Shown piece by piece: positions 1 through 8,875 of a stretch of DNA of 64,000 nucleotides (position 1 is the stretch's first letter; the number at the start of each line of letters is the position of its first letter). The stretch lies in the NCBI RefSeq assembly GCF_022179525.1, contig NZ_BPQX01000045.1:26068-90067 (forward strand). Reading direction: 5' to 3'. Below the pieces are notes generated by a model. That model searched no databases, had not been told where the DNA came from, and saw only the letters and a program-made list of their open reading frames with translations. The position numbers and the translations under genes are program-made. Source of the stretch: Methylobacterium persicinum. Lineage in GTDB: Bacteria > Pseudomonadota > Alphaproteobacteria > Rhizobiales > Beijerinckiaceae.

Positions 1-383
1 AGGGCGCTCCCGAACGAATCCCGCTGCCCCCATCGCTTCAGGCTCGCCACCGCATCCTTCGCGAGGACCGGCGTGCCGTCGTGGAAGAAGAGATGATCGC
101 GCAGGGTCAGCCGCCATGTCAGGCCACCATCCTCGACCGTGTGGCCGGAAACCATCTGTGGTTGAGCGCGGTAGGAGGTATCCAAGCCGTAGAGCGTATC
201 GAACACCATCAGCCCGTGGGTGCGGGTGACGTAGTTCGTGGTGATGATCGGATCGAGGATCGCGAGATCCGCATAGGGCACGAAGCGCAGGGTCGAGGCG
301 GATGCCGCCCGGACGAGGGCCGGCCGCGAGATCGTCCCGGCGATGAGGGCGCCTGCGCCCTGGATCAGCGTACGTCGCTTCAT
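1..383 (-). CDS. Partial oligopeptide-type ABC transporter substrate-binding protein (N-terminal part)
   Basis: The reading frame starts at an ATG at 383 and runs off the left edge, so only about 127 residues are visible. A GAAAGGGG ribosome-binding site lies just upstream. The protein begins with a twin-arginine-like signal (MKRRTLIQGAG), followed by the start of a family-5 solute-binding domain with LRFVPYADL, DTLYGLD, LTWRLTLRD and FFHDGTPV. These segments line up with the complete binding protein at 815-2410 (LRFVPQSNL, DMLYGVD, LTWTFRLRP, FHDGEPV), so the two divergent genes are paralogues. It probably captures peptides or related solutes in the periplasm and heads a leftward transporter operon outside the window. 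The substrate cannot be inferred. Confidence 0.85.
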   Translation of the reverse strand, partial: MKRRTLIQGAGALIAGTISRPALVRAASASTLRFVPYADLAILDPIITTNYVTRTHGLMVFDTLYGLDTSYRAQPQMVSGHTVEDGGLTWRLTLRDHLFFHDGTPVLAKDAVASLKRWGQRDSFGSA

Positions 384-814
384 CGAACCCCTTTCGAATT
401 TTGAATACGGCATAGCCAGCGTCGCAATGGCCATGCCGGAACCTGCTCGTGCAGCAGGCAGCGGAAGAGGGGCGGTGGGGGCGATGTCTTGCCTATCGAA
501 AAGGCAATACGGCTGCCAGGGGATGAAACACGGCTTTGAGCGGGTCTCTCTGGACCCAAGCTGCACACCGCGTAAGCTGAACCCCCGACTGCTTCTGCGG
601 AGTAAGACGGCAGTGACACTGGCCCGGCCTTTGCGAAGCTTCGCGCCGAGCCCGGCAGTGTCGATTGTCCGGCGTGTCAACGAACGTCGCGCGGATGCCG
701 GTCGCCACAGTGGCTTGCCGCTGTCCGGCACGAGGTGCCGCGCGAGCCCAAAGAACGACCGACGTCACCGATGGGCTGCCCGATGAGGCGGAAAGCCTTG
801 GCTTGGAGAGGATG
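384..814. other. Divergent intergenic region between two binding-protein genes
   Basis: This 431-bp stretch has no convincing gene; the frames in it lack ribosome-binding sites and recognisable domains. It should carry the promoters of both divergent transporter operons. A short inverted repeat, TTGCCT (489-494) and AGGCAA (502-507) with 7 bases between, could be an operator, but that is only inference. Confidence 0.5.
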
Positions 815-2410
815 ATGGACCGTAGGACCTTCCTTAAAACCTCCGCCGCCCTCGGCGCCGCCGGCCTCGCGGCGCCCCGCCTCGCCACGCCGGCCTTGGC
901 GCAGGGCGCGAAGGTTCTGCGCTTCGTTCCGCAATCCAACCTGGCGAACTTCGATCCCGTGTGGGGGACCCAATACGTCGTGCGCAACGCCGGTGCGATG
1001 GTGTGGGACATGCTCTACGGCGTCGATGCCAACCTGAAGCCTCAAAGGCAGATGGTCGGATCGGAGGACATGACGCCCGACGGCTTGACTTGGACCTTCC
1101 GCCTTCGCCCTGGGCTGAAGTTCCACGATGGCGAGCCCGTCCTGGCCAAGGACGTGGTGGCGAGCCTCAACCGCTGGATGGCGCGCGATCCCATCGGCGG
1201 CATGATCAAGGCCATTCAGGTCGAGTTGGTGGCGGTGGACGACAACACCTTCCGCTGGCGCCTGACGAAGCCTTTCCCGAAGCTGCTTTTTGCCCTTGGC
1301 AAGACCAACGTCCCCGGGGCGTTCATCATGCCGGAGAGGATCGCCAAGACGGATCCGTTCACGCAGATCACCGAGTATATCGGTTCGGGGCCGATGCGGT
1401 TCATGGCCAAGGAGTGGGTGCCCGGGGCGCGGGCCGCCTTCGAGACCTTCAAGGACTACAAGCCCCGCGACGAACCGGCCTCGTGGCTCGCGGGCGGCAA
1501 GCGCATGCTGCTCGACCGGGTCGAGTGGATCATCATGCCCGACGCCGCCACCGCCTCAGCGGCGCTTCAGAACGGCGAGGTCGATTGGTGGGAAAACCCG
1601 ATTCCCGATCTCGTGCCATTGTTGCGCAAGGACGCGAACATCAAGGTCGATATCGCCGACCCACTGGGGAATGTCGGCTCGTTCCGGATGAACCACCTTC
1701 ACCCGCCCTTCGACAATCCGAAGATCAGGCAGGCTGTCCTCGTGGGCATGAACCAGGAGGATTACATGCGCGCCATCGTCGGCGACGACGAAGCGCTGTG
1801 GAAGCCGCTGCCCGGTTTCTTCACCCCCGGCACGGAACTCTACAGCGAAGCCGGCGGCGCGCAGGTCGGCAAGGGCGATATCAAAGCCGCCCAGAAGATG
1901 CTCAAGGATGCGGGCTACAAGGGCGAGAAGGTGGTCTGCATCGTGGCGCAGGACCAGCCGATCACGAAGGCGCAGGGCGACATCACCGCCGATCTCCTGA
2001 AGCAGATCGGGTTCAACGTCGATTTCGTCGCGACGGATTGGGGCACGGTGGGCACACGCAGGGCCTCGAAGGCACCGCCCTCGCAGGGCGGATGGAACAT
2101 GTTCCACACGTGGCACGCGGGCGCCGATGCCATCAATCCGGCAGGCTATCCGGCCGTGCGCGCCAACGGCGACAAGGCGTGGTTCGGCTGGCCGAGCGTG
2201 CCGGCGGTCGAAGCCGGCATCTCCGAATGGTTCGATGCGCCCGATCTCGCGTCCGAGAAGGCCGCCATCGACAAGACCAACGCAGCCGCCCTCGACGGTG
2301 TCGTCTACGCGCCGACCGGCTTCTTCCTGGGCTACCAAGCGTGGCGCTCGAACGTCTCGGGTGTCGTGAAGGGACCGTTGCCCTTCATCTGGGGCGTCTC
2401 GAAAACCTGA
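815..2410 (+). CDS. Peptide/nickel-type ABC transporter substrate-binding protein (DppA-like)
   Basis: A 531-residue periplasmic solute-binding protein of family 5. The N-terminus, MDRRTFLKTSAALGAAG, has a twin-arginine motif and a signal peptide ending near ALAQG, so export by Tat is likely. The body carries the usual segments LTWTFRLRPGLKFHDGEPV and, near the middle, DNPKIRQAVLVGMN. An ATG at 812 is also possible, but GGAG at 805-808 is better spaced for 815. Two permeases and two ATPases follow on the same strand with tiny gaps, so this is the receptor of a complete importer. Peptides, glutathione or other small solutes are possible; the sequence does not decide. Confidence 0.9.
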   Translation: MDRRTFLKTSAALGAAGLAAPRLATPALAQGAKVLRFVPQSNLANFDPVWGTQYVVRNAGAMVWDMLYGVDANLKPQRQMVGSEDMTPDGLTWTFRLRPGLKFHDGEPVLAKDVVASLNRWMARDPIGGMIKAIQVELVAVDDNTFRWRLTKPFPKLLFALGKTNVPGAFIMPERIAKTDPFTQITEYIGSGPMRFMAKEWVPGARAAFETFKDYKPRDEPASWLAGGKRMLLDRVEWIIMPDAATASAALQNGEVDWWENPIPDLVPLLRKDANIKVDIADPLGNVGSFRMNHLHPPFDNPKIRQAVLVGMNQEDYMRAIVGDDEALWKPLPGFFTPGTELYSEAGGAQVGKGDIKAAQKMLKDAGYKGEKVVCIVAQDQPITKAQGDITADLLKQIGFNVDFVATDWGTVGTRRASKAPPSQGGWNMFHTWHAGADAINPAGYPAVRANGDKAWFGWPSVPAVEAGISEWFDAPDLASEKAAIDKTNAAALDGVVYAPTGFFLGYQAWRSNVSGVVKGPLPFIWGVSKT

Positions 2411-2417
2411 GGTTCGC

Positions 2418-3359
2418 ATGCTCGGCTATATCGCTAGGCGAATCCTCGCCACGATACCGGTGATGGCGGTGGTGGGGCTGTTCGTCTTCAGCCTCCTCTA
2501 CCTCTCGCCCGGGGATCCCGCCGCCATCATCGCGGGAGATCAGGCGACGCCGGCGGATATCGAACGCATCCGCGCCTCGCTCGGCCTGGACCGGCCGTTC
2601 CTGGTGCGCTTCGGCGAATGGGCATGGCACATTCTCCACGGCGAACTCGGCATCTCGATCTTCACCAACCTGCCCGTCACTACGCTGATCGGGCAACGGG
2701 TCGAGCCCACCGTGTCGCTCATGCTCGTCACCCTCGTGTTCGCCATCGTCGTCGCGGTGCCCCTGGGGGTCCTGGCGGCATGGAAGGCCGGCAGCCTGAT
2801 CGACCGGTTCGTCATGGGGTTCGCGGTCATGGGCTTCTCCGTGCCGGTCTTCGTCGTAGGCTACATCCTCGCCTACATCTTCGCGCTGCAACTCGGCTGG
2901 CTGCCCGTCCAGGGCTACACGCCCATCGCGCGGGGCCTGTGGCCGTGGCTGTCCAACTTGATCCTGCCGTCGGTGACGCTGGGCCTCGTCTACATCGCCC
3001 TCATCGCCCGGGTGACCCGGGCGACCATGCTCGACGTGCTGAGCCAGGACTATGTGCGGACCGCCCGCGCCAAAGGCCTCGCTCAGCGCCACATCCTGTT
3101 CATCCACGCTCTCAAGAACGCGGCAGTGCCCATCGTCACCGTCATCGGCATCGGCATTGCCCTGCTGATCGGCGGCGCGGTGGTGACGGAGACGGTCTTC
3201 GCCATTCCCGGTCTCGGCCGGCTCACCGTCGATGCGATCCTGCGGCGTGACTATCCGGTCATCCAGGGTGTCGTGCTGCTGTTCAGCTTCACCTACGTCT
3301 TGGTCAATCTCGCCATCGACCTGTTCTACACAATACTCGATCCGAGGATCCGCTATTGA
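2418..3359 (+). CDS. ABC transporter permease, DppB family
   Basis: A 313-residue inner-membrane permease with about six transmembrane helices. It opens with MLGYIARRILATIPVMAVVG, typical of DppB/OppB proteins, and carries an EAA-type cytoplasmic loop around DYVRTARAKGLAQRHILFIHALKNA, where the ATPases dock. It starts 7 bp after the binding-protein stop, and its stop overlaps the start of the next permease, which implies translational coupling. It would form the channel together with the DppC-like subunit. Confidence 0.92.
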   Translation: MLGYIARRILATIPVMAVVGLFVFSLLYLSPGDPAAIIAGDQATPADIERIRASLGLDRPFLVRFGEWAWHILHGELGISIFTNLPVTTLIGQRVEPTVSLMLVTLVFAIVVAVPLGVLAAWKAGSLIDRFVMGFAVMGFSVPVFVVGYILAYIFALQLGWLPVQGYTPIARGLWPWLSNLILPSVTLGLVYIALIARVTRATMLDVLSQDYVRTARAKGLAQRHILFIHALKNAAVPIVTVIGIGIALLIGGAVVTETVFAIPGLGRLTVDAILRRDYPVIQGVVLLFSFTYVLVNLAIDLFYTILDPRIRY

Positions 3360-4276
3360 GCGTGACGATCGCCCCCCAGATGGACGTCTCCGCCCCGGCC
3401 GTGGCGGCACCGCTTCCCGACGTCATTCCCCCGCGCAAGGCGCGCGGCCCGGTCTGGCGCTTCGTGAGGCGATACCCGACGGTGGTGGTCGGCGGCGTGA
3501 TCCTCGCCGTCATCCTCCTGGCGGCCCTGCTGGCGCCCTGGCTCGGCACCGTGGACCCGACGGCGCTGTCGCCGGCCAAGCGGACGCGGTTTCCGTCTGA
3601 GCAGTACTGGTTCGGCACCGACATGCTCGGACGCGACATCTACTCCCGGGTCATCTACGGGGCGCGGGTCTCCCTGCTGGTGGGCTTCACGGTGGCGATC
3701 CTCGCCTCCATCGGCGGGCTGGCCATCGGCCTCGTCTCCGGCATGGTCCGCTGGCTCGACGGCATCGTGATGCGCGTGGTGGACGGGATGATGTCCATCC
3801 CGCCGATCCTTCTGGCCATCGCCCTCATGGCGCTCACCCGGGGCTCGGTGCAGAACGTCATCATCGCCATCACCATCGCCGAAATCCCACGGGTCGCCCG
3901 GCTGGTGCGCGGCGTGGTGCTATCGTTGCGCGAACAGCCCTACGTCGAGGCGGCGGTGACCACCGGCACCCGCATGCCCGCGATCATCTGGCGTCACATC
4001 CTGCCGAATACCCTGGCCCCCATGACCGTCCAGGCCACGTACATCTGCGCCTCGGCGATGATCACGGAAGCGATCCTCTCCTTCATCGGCGCGGGTGTCC
4101 CGCCCTCGGTTCCCACCTGGGGCAACATCATGGCCGAGGGCAGGGCCCTCTGGCAGGTGAAGTTCTACATCATCCTGTTCCCCGCCATCGCCCTGTCCCT
4201 CACCGTGCTGGCGGTGAACCTCGTCGGCGACGGCCTGCGCGACGCCCTCGACCCCCGCATGGCCAAGGAAGTGTGA
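3356..4276 (+). CDS. ABC transporter permease, DppC family
   Basis: A 306-residue partner permease with a proline-rich N-terminal tail, a first transmembrane helix near residues 40-60 and the DppC motif [14 protein letters not shown]. The EAA-type loop lies around [21 protein letters not shown]. The start is taken as TTG at 3356, which overlaps the upstream TGA and has GAGG about 8 bases before it. GTG at 3362 is an alternative that removes two residues. Its stop lies next to the first ATPase gene. Confidence 0.9.
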   Translation: MSVTIAPQMDVSAPAVAAPLPDVIPPRKARGPVWRFVRRYPTVVVGGVILAVILLAALLAPWLGTVDPTALSPAKRTRFPSEQYWFGTDMLGRDIYSRVIYGARVSLLVGFTVAILASIGGLAIGLVSGMVRWLDGIVMRVVDGMMSIPPILLAIALMALTRGSVQNVIIAITIAEIPRVARLVRGVVLSLREQPYVEAAVTTGTRMPAIIWRHILPNTLAPMTVQATYICASAMITEAILSFIGAGVPPSVPTWGNIMAEGRALWQVKFYIILFPAIALSLTVLAVNLVGDGLRDALDPRMAKEV

Positions 4277-4287
4277 GGCGGCGACAC

Positions 4288-5286
4288 ATGACACAGGCAC
4301 CGCTCCTCTCCATCGAGAACCTGCAGGTTCATTTCCGCACGCCCGAGGGGGTGAACCGCGCGGTGGACGGGGTGTCGTTCTCCATCGGCGCCGGGGAGAC
4401 CCTGGCGATCGTCGGCGAGTCCGGCTGCGGCAAGTCCGTGACGTCGATGTCGATCCTCCGGCTCCTGCCCGAGCCGCCGGCGGCCATCGCCGGGGCGATC
4501 CGGTTCCAGGGGACGAACCTCCTCGACCTGTCCGACAAGCAGATGCGGAAGATCCGTGGGAACGACATCAGCGTCATCTTCCAGGAGCCGATGACCAGCC
4601 TGAACCCGGTTCTCACGGTGGGCCGCCAGATCGGGGAGACGCTCCGCCTGCATCAGGGACTCAGCCGGTCGCAGGCGGAGGAGCGGGCGGTGGAGATGCT
4701 GACCCTCGTCGGCATTCCAGAACCCCGGCGGCGGGTGAGGGAATATCCGCACCAGCTCTCCGGGGGAATGCGCCAGCGGGTCATGATCGCCATCGCGCTG
4801 GCGTGCTCGCCCAATCTCCTCATCGCCGACGAGCCCACCACTGCCCTCGACGTGACGATCCAGGCGCAGATCCTAGATCTGATGCGCGACCTGAAGCGGC
4901 GGGTCGGGGCGGCGATCATGCTGATCACCCACGATCTCGGCGTCGTGGCCGAAGTCGCCGACAGAGTGGTCGTGATGTATGCCGGCCGCAAGGTCGAGGA
5001 GGCGGCTGTCGCGGACCTGTTCCGCAACCCACGGCACCCCTACACGAAGGGCCTCATGGGGGCGGTGCCCCGGCTCGGGGCGGCCGCGCATGGGGAGATG
5101 ACCCGGCTCGCAGAGATCCCGGGCATGGTGCCGAGCCTCAAGACACGGATCGACGGCTGCGTCTTCGCCGGACGCTGCCCGCAGGTCACCGAACTGTGCC
5201 GGACCCAGGCTCCCGCCCTGGAGCGGAAGGGGCCGGCCCATCTCGCCGCCTGTCACTATGCGCTAAAGGACGCGCTCGCGGCATGA
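4288..5286 (+). CDS. Oligopeptide-type ABC transporter ATP-binding protein, DppD family
   Basis: A 332-residue ATPase with Walker [10 protein letters not shown]-loop FQEPMTS, signature LSGGMRQR and Walker [13 protein letters not shown], all intact. The C-terminal oligopeptide-transporter extension holds the cysteine motif [10 protein letters not shown]. The start is set at ATG 4288, which has GAGGCGG about 7 bases upstream; a GTG at 4273 overlapping the previous stop would add five residues (MRRRH). With the second ATPase at 5399 it would energise the two permeases. Confidence 0.92.
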   Translation: MTQAPLLSIENLQVHFRTPEGVNRAVDGVSFSIGAGETLAIVGESGCGKSVTSMSILRLLPEPPAAIAGAIRFQGTNLLDLSDKQMRKIRGNDISVIFQEPMTSLNPVLTVGRQIGETLRLHQGLSRSQAEERAVEMLTLVGIPEPRRRVREYPHQLSGGMRQRVMIAIALACSPNLLIADEPTTALDVTIQAQILDLMRDLKRRVGAAIMLITHDLGVVAEVADRVVVMYAGRKVEEAAVADLFRNPRHPYTKGLMGAVPRLGAAAHGEMTRLAEIPGMVPSLKTRIDGCVFAGRCPQVTELCRTQAPALERKGPAHLAACHYALKDALAA

Positions 5287-5325
5287 TGGTCAGTCGGCCG
5301 GTTAGACCCACGAAGCGACATCCGT

Positions 5326-5340
5326 CCCCCCTCGCGGGGG
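5326..5340. repeat. G/C hairpin between the two transporter ATPase genes
   Basis: CCCCC (5326-5330) and GGGGG (5336-5340) enclose CTCGC, followed by another GGGGG run. The hairpin sits in the only sizeable gap (5287-5398, 112 bp) of the transporter operon. It could be an attenuating or stabilising element, or a small intergenic repeat. There is no T-run, so a classic terminator is unlikely. Confidence 0.4.
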
Positions 5341-5398
5341 CGGGGGCTCAAGAGCGTGCGAGCGCCGACTCGCGTCGATCCGTTTTCGCGAGGCGCCC

Positions 5399-6427
5399 GT
5401 GAGCGAGACCCTGCTGGAGGTCAACGACCTCAAGAAGCATTTCACCCTCGGTGGCGGCCTGTTCGGCCGGAGCGGGAAGGTGCTGAAGGCGGTCGACGGC
5501 CTGTCCTTCACCGTGGACCGGGGGGAGACCCTCTCCCTCGTGGGCGAATCCGGCTGCGGAAAGTCCACCGTCGCCAAGGCGCTGATGCGCCTCTATCGGC
5601 CGACGGCGGGGCAGGTCGTCCTCGGGGGAACGCGGATCGACGAAATGTCGGACGGCGCCCTGCGCCCCCTCCGACGACGCATCCAGATGGTGTTCCAGGA
5701 CCCGTTCTCGTCGCTCAACCCGCGGATGCGGGTGCGCGCGATCCTCGCCGAGCCGATCCGCAATTTCGGGCTCGCCCGGAACCGGGCCGACCTCGACACC
5801 CGTCTGGCCGCGCTGATGGAACGGGTCGGGCTGCCGCGGGATGCCCTCGGGCGTTACCCGCACGAATTCTCAGGGGGCCAGCGCCAGCGCATCGGCATCG
5901 CCCGGGCCCTGGCGGCGGAGCCGGACCTCATCATCTGCGACGAGGCGGTCTCCGCCCTCGACGTGTCGGTGAAGGCGCAGATCGTCAACCTGCTCTGCGA
6001 CCTTCAGAAGGATCTCAACCTCGCGCTGCTGTTCATCTCCCACGACCTCGCCATCGTCGAGCACATGACCCATCGGGTCGCGGTCATGTATCTCGGCAAG
6101 ATCGTGGAGATCGGGCCCCGGCGGGACCTCTTCCTGGCGCCGAAGCACCCCTACACCCAGGCATTGCTCTCCGCCGTGCCGGTGCCCGAACCGGGGGCGG
6201 CCCGGACCCGCATCGTCCTGAAGGGCGATGTGCCGAGCCCCATCGCCCCGCCCTCGGGATGCCGCTTCCACACCCGCTGCCCGCATGCCTTCGACCGCTG
6301 CCGAACGGAGATTCCCGCCCTGGACCCCGTCGGGCGGGGGCATTTCGCGGCCTGCCACCTCAACGACATACCAAGCGAGAACGGACGATCTCACTTGTCG
6401 TCGATGGCGCTAATGGGCGTCCAGTAG
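5399..6427 (+). CDS. Oligopeptide-type ABC transporter ATP-binding protein, DppF family
   Basis: A 342-residue ATPase starting at GTG 5399. Walker [11 protein letters not shown]-loop FQDPFSS, signature FSGGQRQRIGIA and Walker B LIICDEAVSALD are intact, and the C-terminal extension has GCRFHTRCPHAFDRC. The family usually ends soon after a motif like FAACHL. Here about 20 more residues (from NDIPSEN) read into the 3' end of the convergent gene at 6391-6708, so the tail is probably non-conserved. Confidence 0.9.
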   Translation: MSETLLEVNDLKKHFTLGGGLFGRSGKVLKAVDGLSFTVDRGETLSLVGESGCGKSTVAKALMRLYRPTAGQVVLGGTRIDEMSDGALRPLRRRIQMVFQDPFSSLNPRMRVRAILAEPIRNFGLARNRADLDTRLAALMERVGLPRDALGRYPHEFSGGQRQRIGIARALAAEPDLIICDEAVSALDVSVKAQIVNLLCDLQKDLNLALLFISHDLAIVEHMTHRVAVMYLGKIVEIGPRRDLFLAPKHPYTQALLSAVPVPEPGAARTRIVLKGDVPSPIAPPSGCRFHTRCPHAFDRCRTEIPALDPVGRGHFAACHLNDIPSENGRSHLSSMALMGVQ

Positions 6428-6708
6428 CACTTGCCGCCCGCGACCTTGGACGTGAGGCAGGCATAGCCCAAGGTCCGCGACTCGAGCGCCACCTCGTCGC
6501 CGCTCTTCCAGGACTTGCATTCGCCTGACGCGAGGCTCGACTTCAGGAGTTGGCCGAAGCCGCTCTCGTCGCCGGCCTGAACGAGTTGGAACAGGCGCTC
6601 CGTGACCTGCTGCGCGTGACAGCCGAAGCGTTCCTTGACGATGGTTTCGGCCTGGGCGTGACCGCTGCCGAGAACGGCCAGGGTGAGCGCGAGGGCAGTC
6701 TTCTTCAT
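6391..6708 (-). CDS. Small exported protein of unknown function
   Basis: A 105-residue protein starting at ATG 6708 with GGAGACC upstream. It has a clear Sec signal peptide (MKKTALALTLAVLG, cleavage near GHAQA-ET). The mature part has cysteines in GCHAQQ, GECKSW, YACLT and GKCYWTP, a pattern that suggests two disulphides in the periplasm. I recognise no family. The last 37 bp overlap the convergent ATPase gene. Divergent from selA. Confidence 0.75.
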   Translation of the reverse strand: MKKTALALTLAVLGSGHAQAETIVKERFGCHAQQVTERLFQLVQAGDESGFGQLLKSSLASGECKSWKSGDEVALESRTLGYACLTSKVAGGKCYWTPISAIDDK

Positions 6709-6839
6709 GGATCGGTCTCCTGCTTCGGACGTTCGGCGCGGGTCTGCCGGGTGATCTGGTCGGAAATCGGAACGGAGAATGGTGTCCGATCGGCGCGGCG
6801 CCCTGGCGTCCCGGAGTGACGCCATTATGTCATCGGCCG

Positions 6840-8243
6840 ATGACTCAGGACCTCCTCGCCACCGCCAAGCGCCGGATCCCCTCGGTGGAGCGGCTGCTCG
6901 CCCACGGAGACGGCCTCCGGCTCACGGATGAATTCGGCCGCACGGCGTTGACGGCGGCGATCCGGGACGATCTGGCGCGGATCCGGTCGGGCGATGCGCC
7001 GGCGGGGGACGAGGCGGCGATCCTCGCGCGCTGCGGCGAGAGCCTTTCCTCCGCCCTTCGGCCGTCCCTGCGGCCGGTTTTTAACCTGACCGGTACGGTG
7101 CTTCACACCAACCTCGGCCGGGCTCTGCTGCCCCGGTCCGCCGCCCGGGCCGTCGAAGCGGTTATGACCCAGGCGACGAACTTGGAATTCGACCTCGCCA
7201 CGGGCAGCCGGGGCGAGCGCGACGATCATGTCGAGGGTCTGATCTGCCGGCTGACGGGGGCGGAGGCCGCCATCGTCGTCAACAACAATGCCGCCGCCGT
7301 CCTCCTCGTGCTCAACGCCCTCGCCATGCGCAAGGAGGTCGTCGTGTCCCGGGGCGAACTGGTCGAGATCGGCGGCTCCTTCCGCGTGCCGGACGTGATG
7401 GCGAGGGCAGGGTGCCGGATGCGGGAGGTGGGGACCACGAACCGGACCCACCTGCGGGACTTCGCCGAGGCCTTCGGACCGGCCACCGGCCTCGCGATGA
7501 AGGTTCATCCGAGCAACTACGCGATCTCCGGCTTTACGGCGCAGCCGGACCCGGCCGAACTCCACGCCTTGTGCCAGGAGAAGGGAATACCCCTCGCTGA
7601 GGACCTCGGAAGCGGGAGCCTCGTCGACCTCGCGGCCTACGGCCTGCCGCCGGAGCCGACGGTGTCTGCCGCCCTGTCGCGGGCGGATGTCGTGACCTTC
7701 AGCGGAGACAAGCTCCTCGGCGCCGTGCAATGCGGGATCGTCGCCGGGCGAAAGGATCTCCTTGCCCGCATCCGGAAGAGTCCCCTGAAGCGGGCGCTCC
7801 GGGTCGACAAGATGACTTATGCGGCCCTGGAAGCGGTGCTCCGGCTCTACCTCCATCCCGAACGCTTGCGCGACGAGTTGCCGACCCTGCGCCTGCTCAC
7901 CCGGGAGAGGGCGGAGATCGCCGGCCAGGCGAACAGTCTTCTGCAAGCCGTCTCCGACAGGCTTGGAGGGCGGGCGAGCGTGAGCGTCGCCGAGACGATG
8001 AGCCAGATCGGGTCCGGTGCCTTGCCGGTGGAGACGCTCCCGAGTGTCGCGCTGGTCCTCACGCCGGACGGTGACGGAGCGGAGCGGCCTCGCAGTGCGG
8101 GCGGCCGATGCCGCCGCCTCGCCGAGGCCCTTCGCAACCTGCCTGTCCCGGTCATCGGCCGAATCAAGGACGATACGATCCTCCTCGACCTGCGCACGCT
8201 GGAGGATGAGGCGGGCTTCCTGAACAGCCTCTCCGCGCTGTAG
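6840..8243 (+). CDS. selA: L-seryl-tRNA(Sec) selenium transferase SelA
   Basis: A 467-residue PLP enzyme that converts seryl-tRNA(Sec) to selenocysteyl-tRNA(Sec) using selenophosphate. The N-terminal part has IPSVERLLAHG. The core has NLTGTVLHTNLGRA, NNNAAAVLLVLNA, SRGELVEIGGSFR and the PLP-lysine region SGDKLLGAVQCG, all diagnostic of SelA. The ATG at 6840 is chosen; a GTG at 6816 would add eight residues. No selB, selD or tRNA-Sec is visible here, and the FdhF-type oxidoreductase at 10304-12619 carries cysteine rather than selenocysteine. The cognate selenoprotein must be elsewhere. Confidence 0.93.
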   Translation: MTQDLLATAKRRIPSVERLLAHGDGLRLTDEFGRTALTAAIRDDLARIRSGDAPAGDEAAILARCGESLSSALRPSLRPVFNLTGTVLHTNLGRALLPRSAARAVEAVMTQATNLEFDLATGSRGERDDHVEGLICRLTGAEAAIVVNNNAAAVLLVLNALAMRKEVVVSRGELVEIGGSFRVPDVMARAGCRMREVGTTNRTHLRDFAEAFGPATGLAMKVHPSNYAISGFTAQPDPAELHALCQEKGIPLAEDLGSGSLVDLAAYGLPPEPTVSAALSRADVVTFSGDKLLGAVQCGIVAGRKDLLARIRKSPLKRALRVDKMTYAALEAVLRLYLHPERLRDELPTLRLLTRERAEIAGQANSLLQAVSDRLGGRASVSVAETMSQIGSGALPVETLPSVALVLTPDGDGAERPRSAGGRCRRLAEALRNLPVPVIGRIKDDTILLDLRTLEDEAGFLNSLSAL

Positions 8244-8404
8244 GACCGACATATACAACTCAGGATAGAGGATGCGTCGCGAAATCGCTGTCTCATCCCC
8301 ATCCCTCATGTGATTTTCAGATGGTATGATAAGCTCGTACGTCCGCTTGAGCCCGATCGGCTCTGCGCGGTCGCATCGCGGGTAGTACCGGGCGAGCGTT
8401 CGAG

Positions 8405-8872
8405 ATGGCTGACACGGCAGAGATGATCGACCTTTCGACTGCCGCCGATCCCCTGCGCCTCGACAACCAGCTTTGCTACGCGCTCTACGCGGCAGCGCAC
8501 CGGATGACGAAGTCGTACCGGCCTTTGCTGGAGCGTCTGGGCCTGACCTACCCGCAATACCTCGTTCTTCTGGTACTCTGGGAGCAGGACGGCGTGACCG
8601 TCTCCGAGATCGGCCGCCGGTTGCGGCTCGATTCCGGGACGTTGACTCCCGTCCTGAAGCGCCTCGAAGCCGCGGGCATCCTGCGGCGGACCCGCCGCGT
8701 CAGCGATGAGCGCGAGGTCGAGATCGCCCTGACCGCCCGGGGCAGGGAACTCCACACCGACGCGGTGACGGTGCGGGAAACGGTCATGTGTCAGCTCGAG
8801 ATGACAGAGCCCGAGATCCGCAACCTGCGCCGGGATCTCAACCTCGTCATCGACCGGCTCGGCGGCGAGTGA
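8405..8872 (+). CDS. ohrR: MarR-family regulator, OhrR-like organic peroxide sensor
   Basis: A 155-residue winged-helix regulator. The segment LDNQLCYALYAA places a single reactive cysteine where OhrR proteins have their peroxide-sensing residue, followed by LGLTYPQYLVLLVLWE and the recognition region IGRRLRLDSGTLTPVLKRLEAAG. OhrR proteins normally repress a neighbouring ohr peroxidase gene, but none is next to it here; selA precedes it and a pentapeptide-repeat gene converges 3 bp downstream. The target may be elsewhere. Assignment to MarR is firm; assignment to OhrR rests on the cysteine context. Confidence 0.85.
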   Translation: MADTAEMIDLSTAADPLRLDNQLCYALYAAAHRMTKSYRPLLERLGLTYPQYLVLLVLWEQDGVTVSEIGRRLRLDSGTLTPVLKRLEAAGILRRTRRVSDEREVEIALTARGRELHTDAVTVRETVMCQLEMTEPEIRNLRRDLNLVIDRLGGE

Positions 8873-8875
8873 TCC

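Noticed and set aside
5399-6427. Frameshift at the end of the second transporter ATPase
   Set aside because: The extra C-terminal residues simply run into the convergent gene; all conserved motifs are intact.
8244-8404. tRNA-Sec or other tRNA near selA
   Set aside because: No cloverleaf or T-loop consensus was found there or in other gaps.
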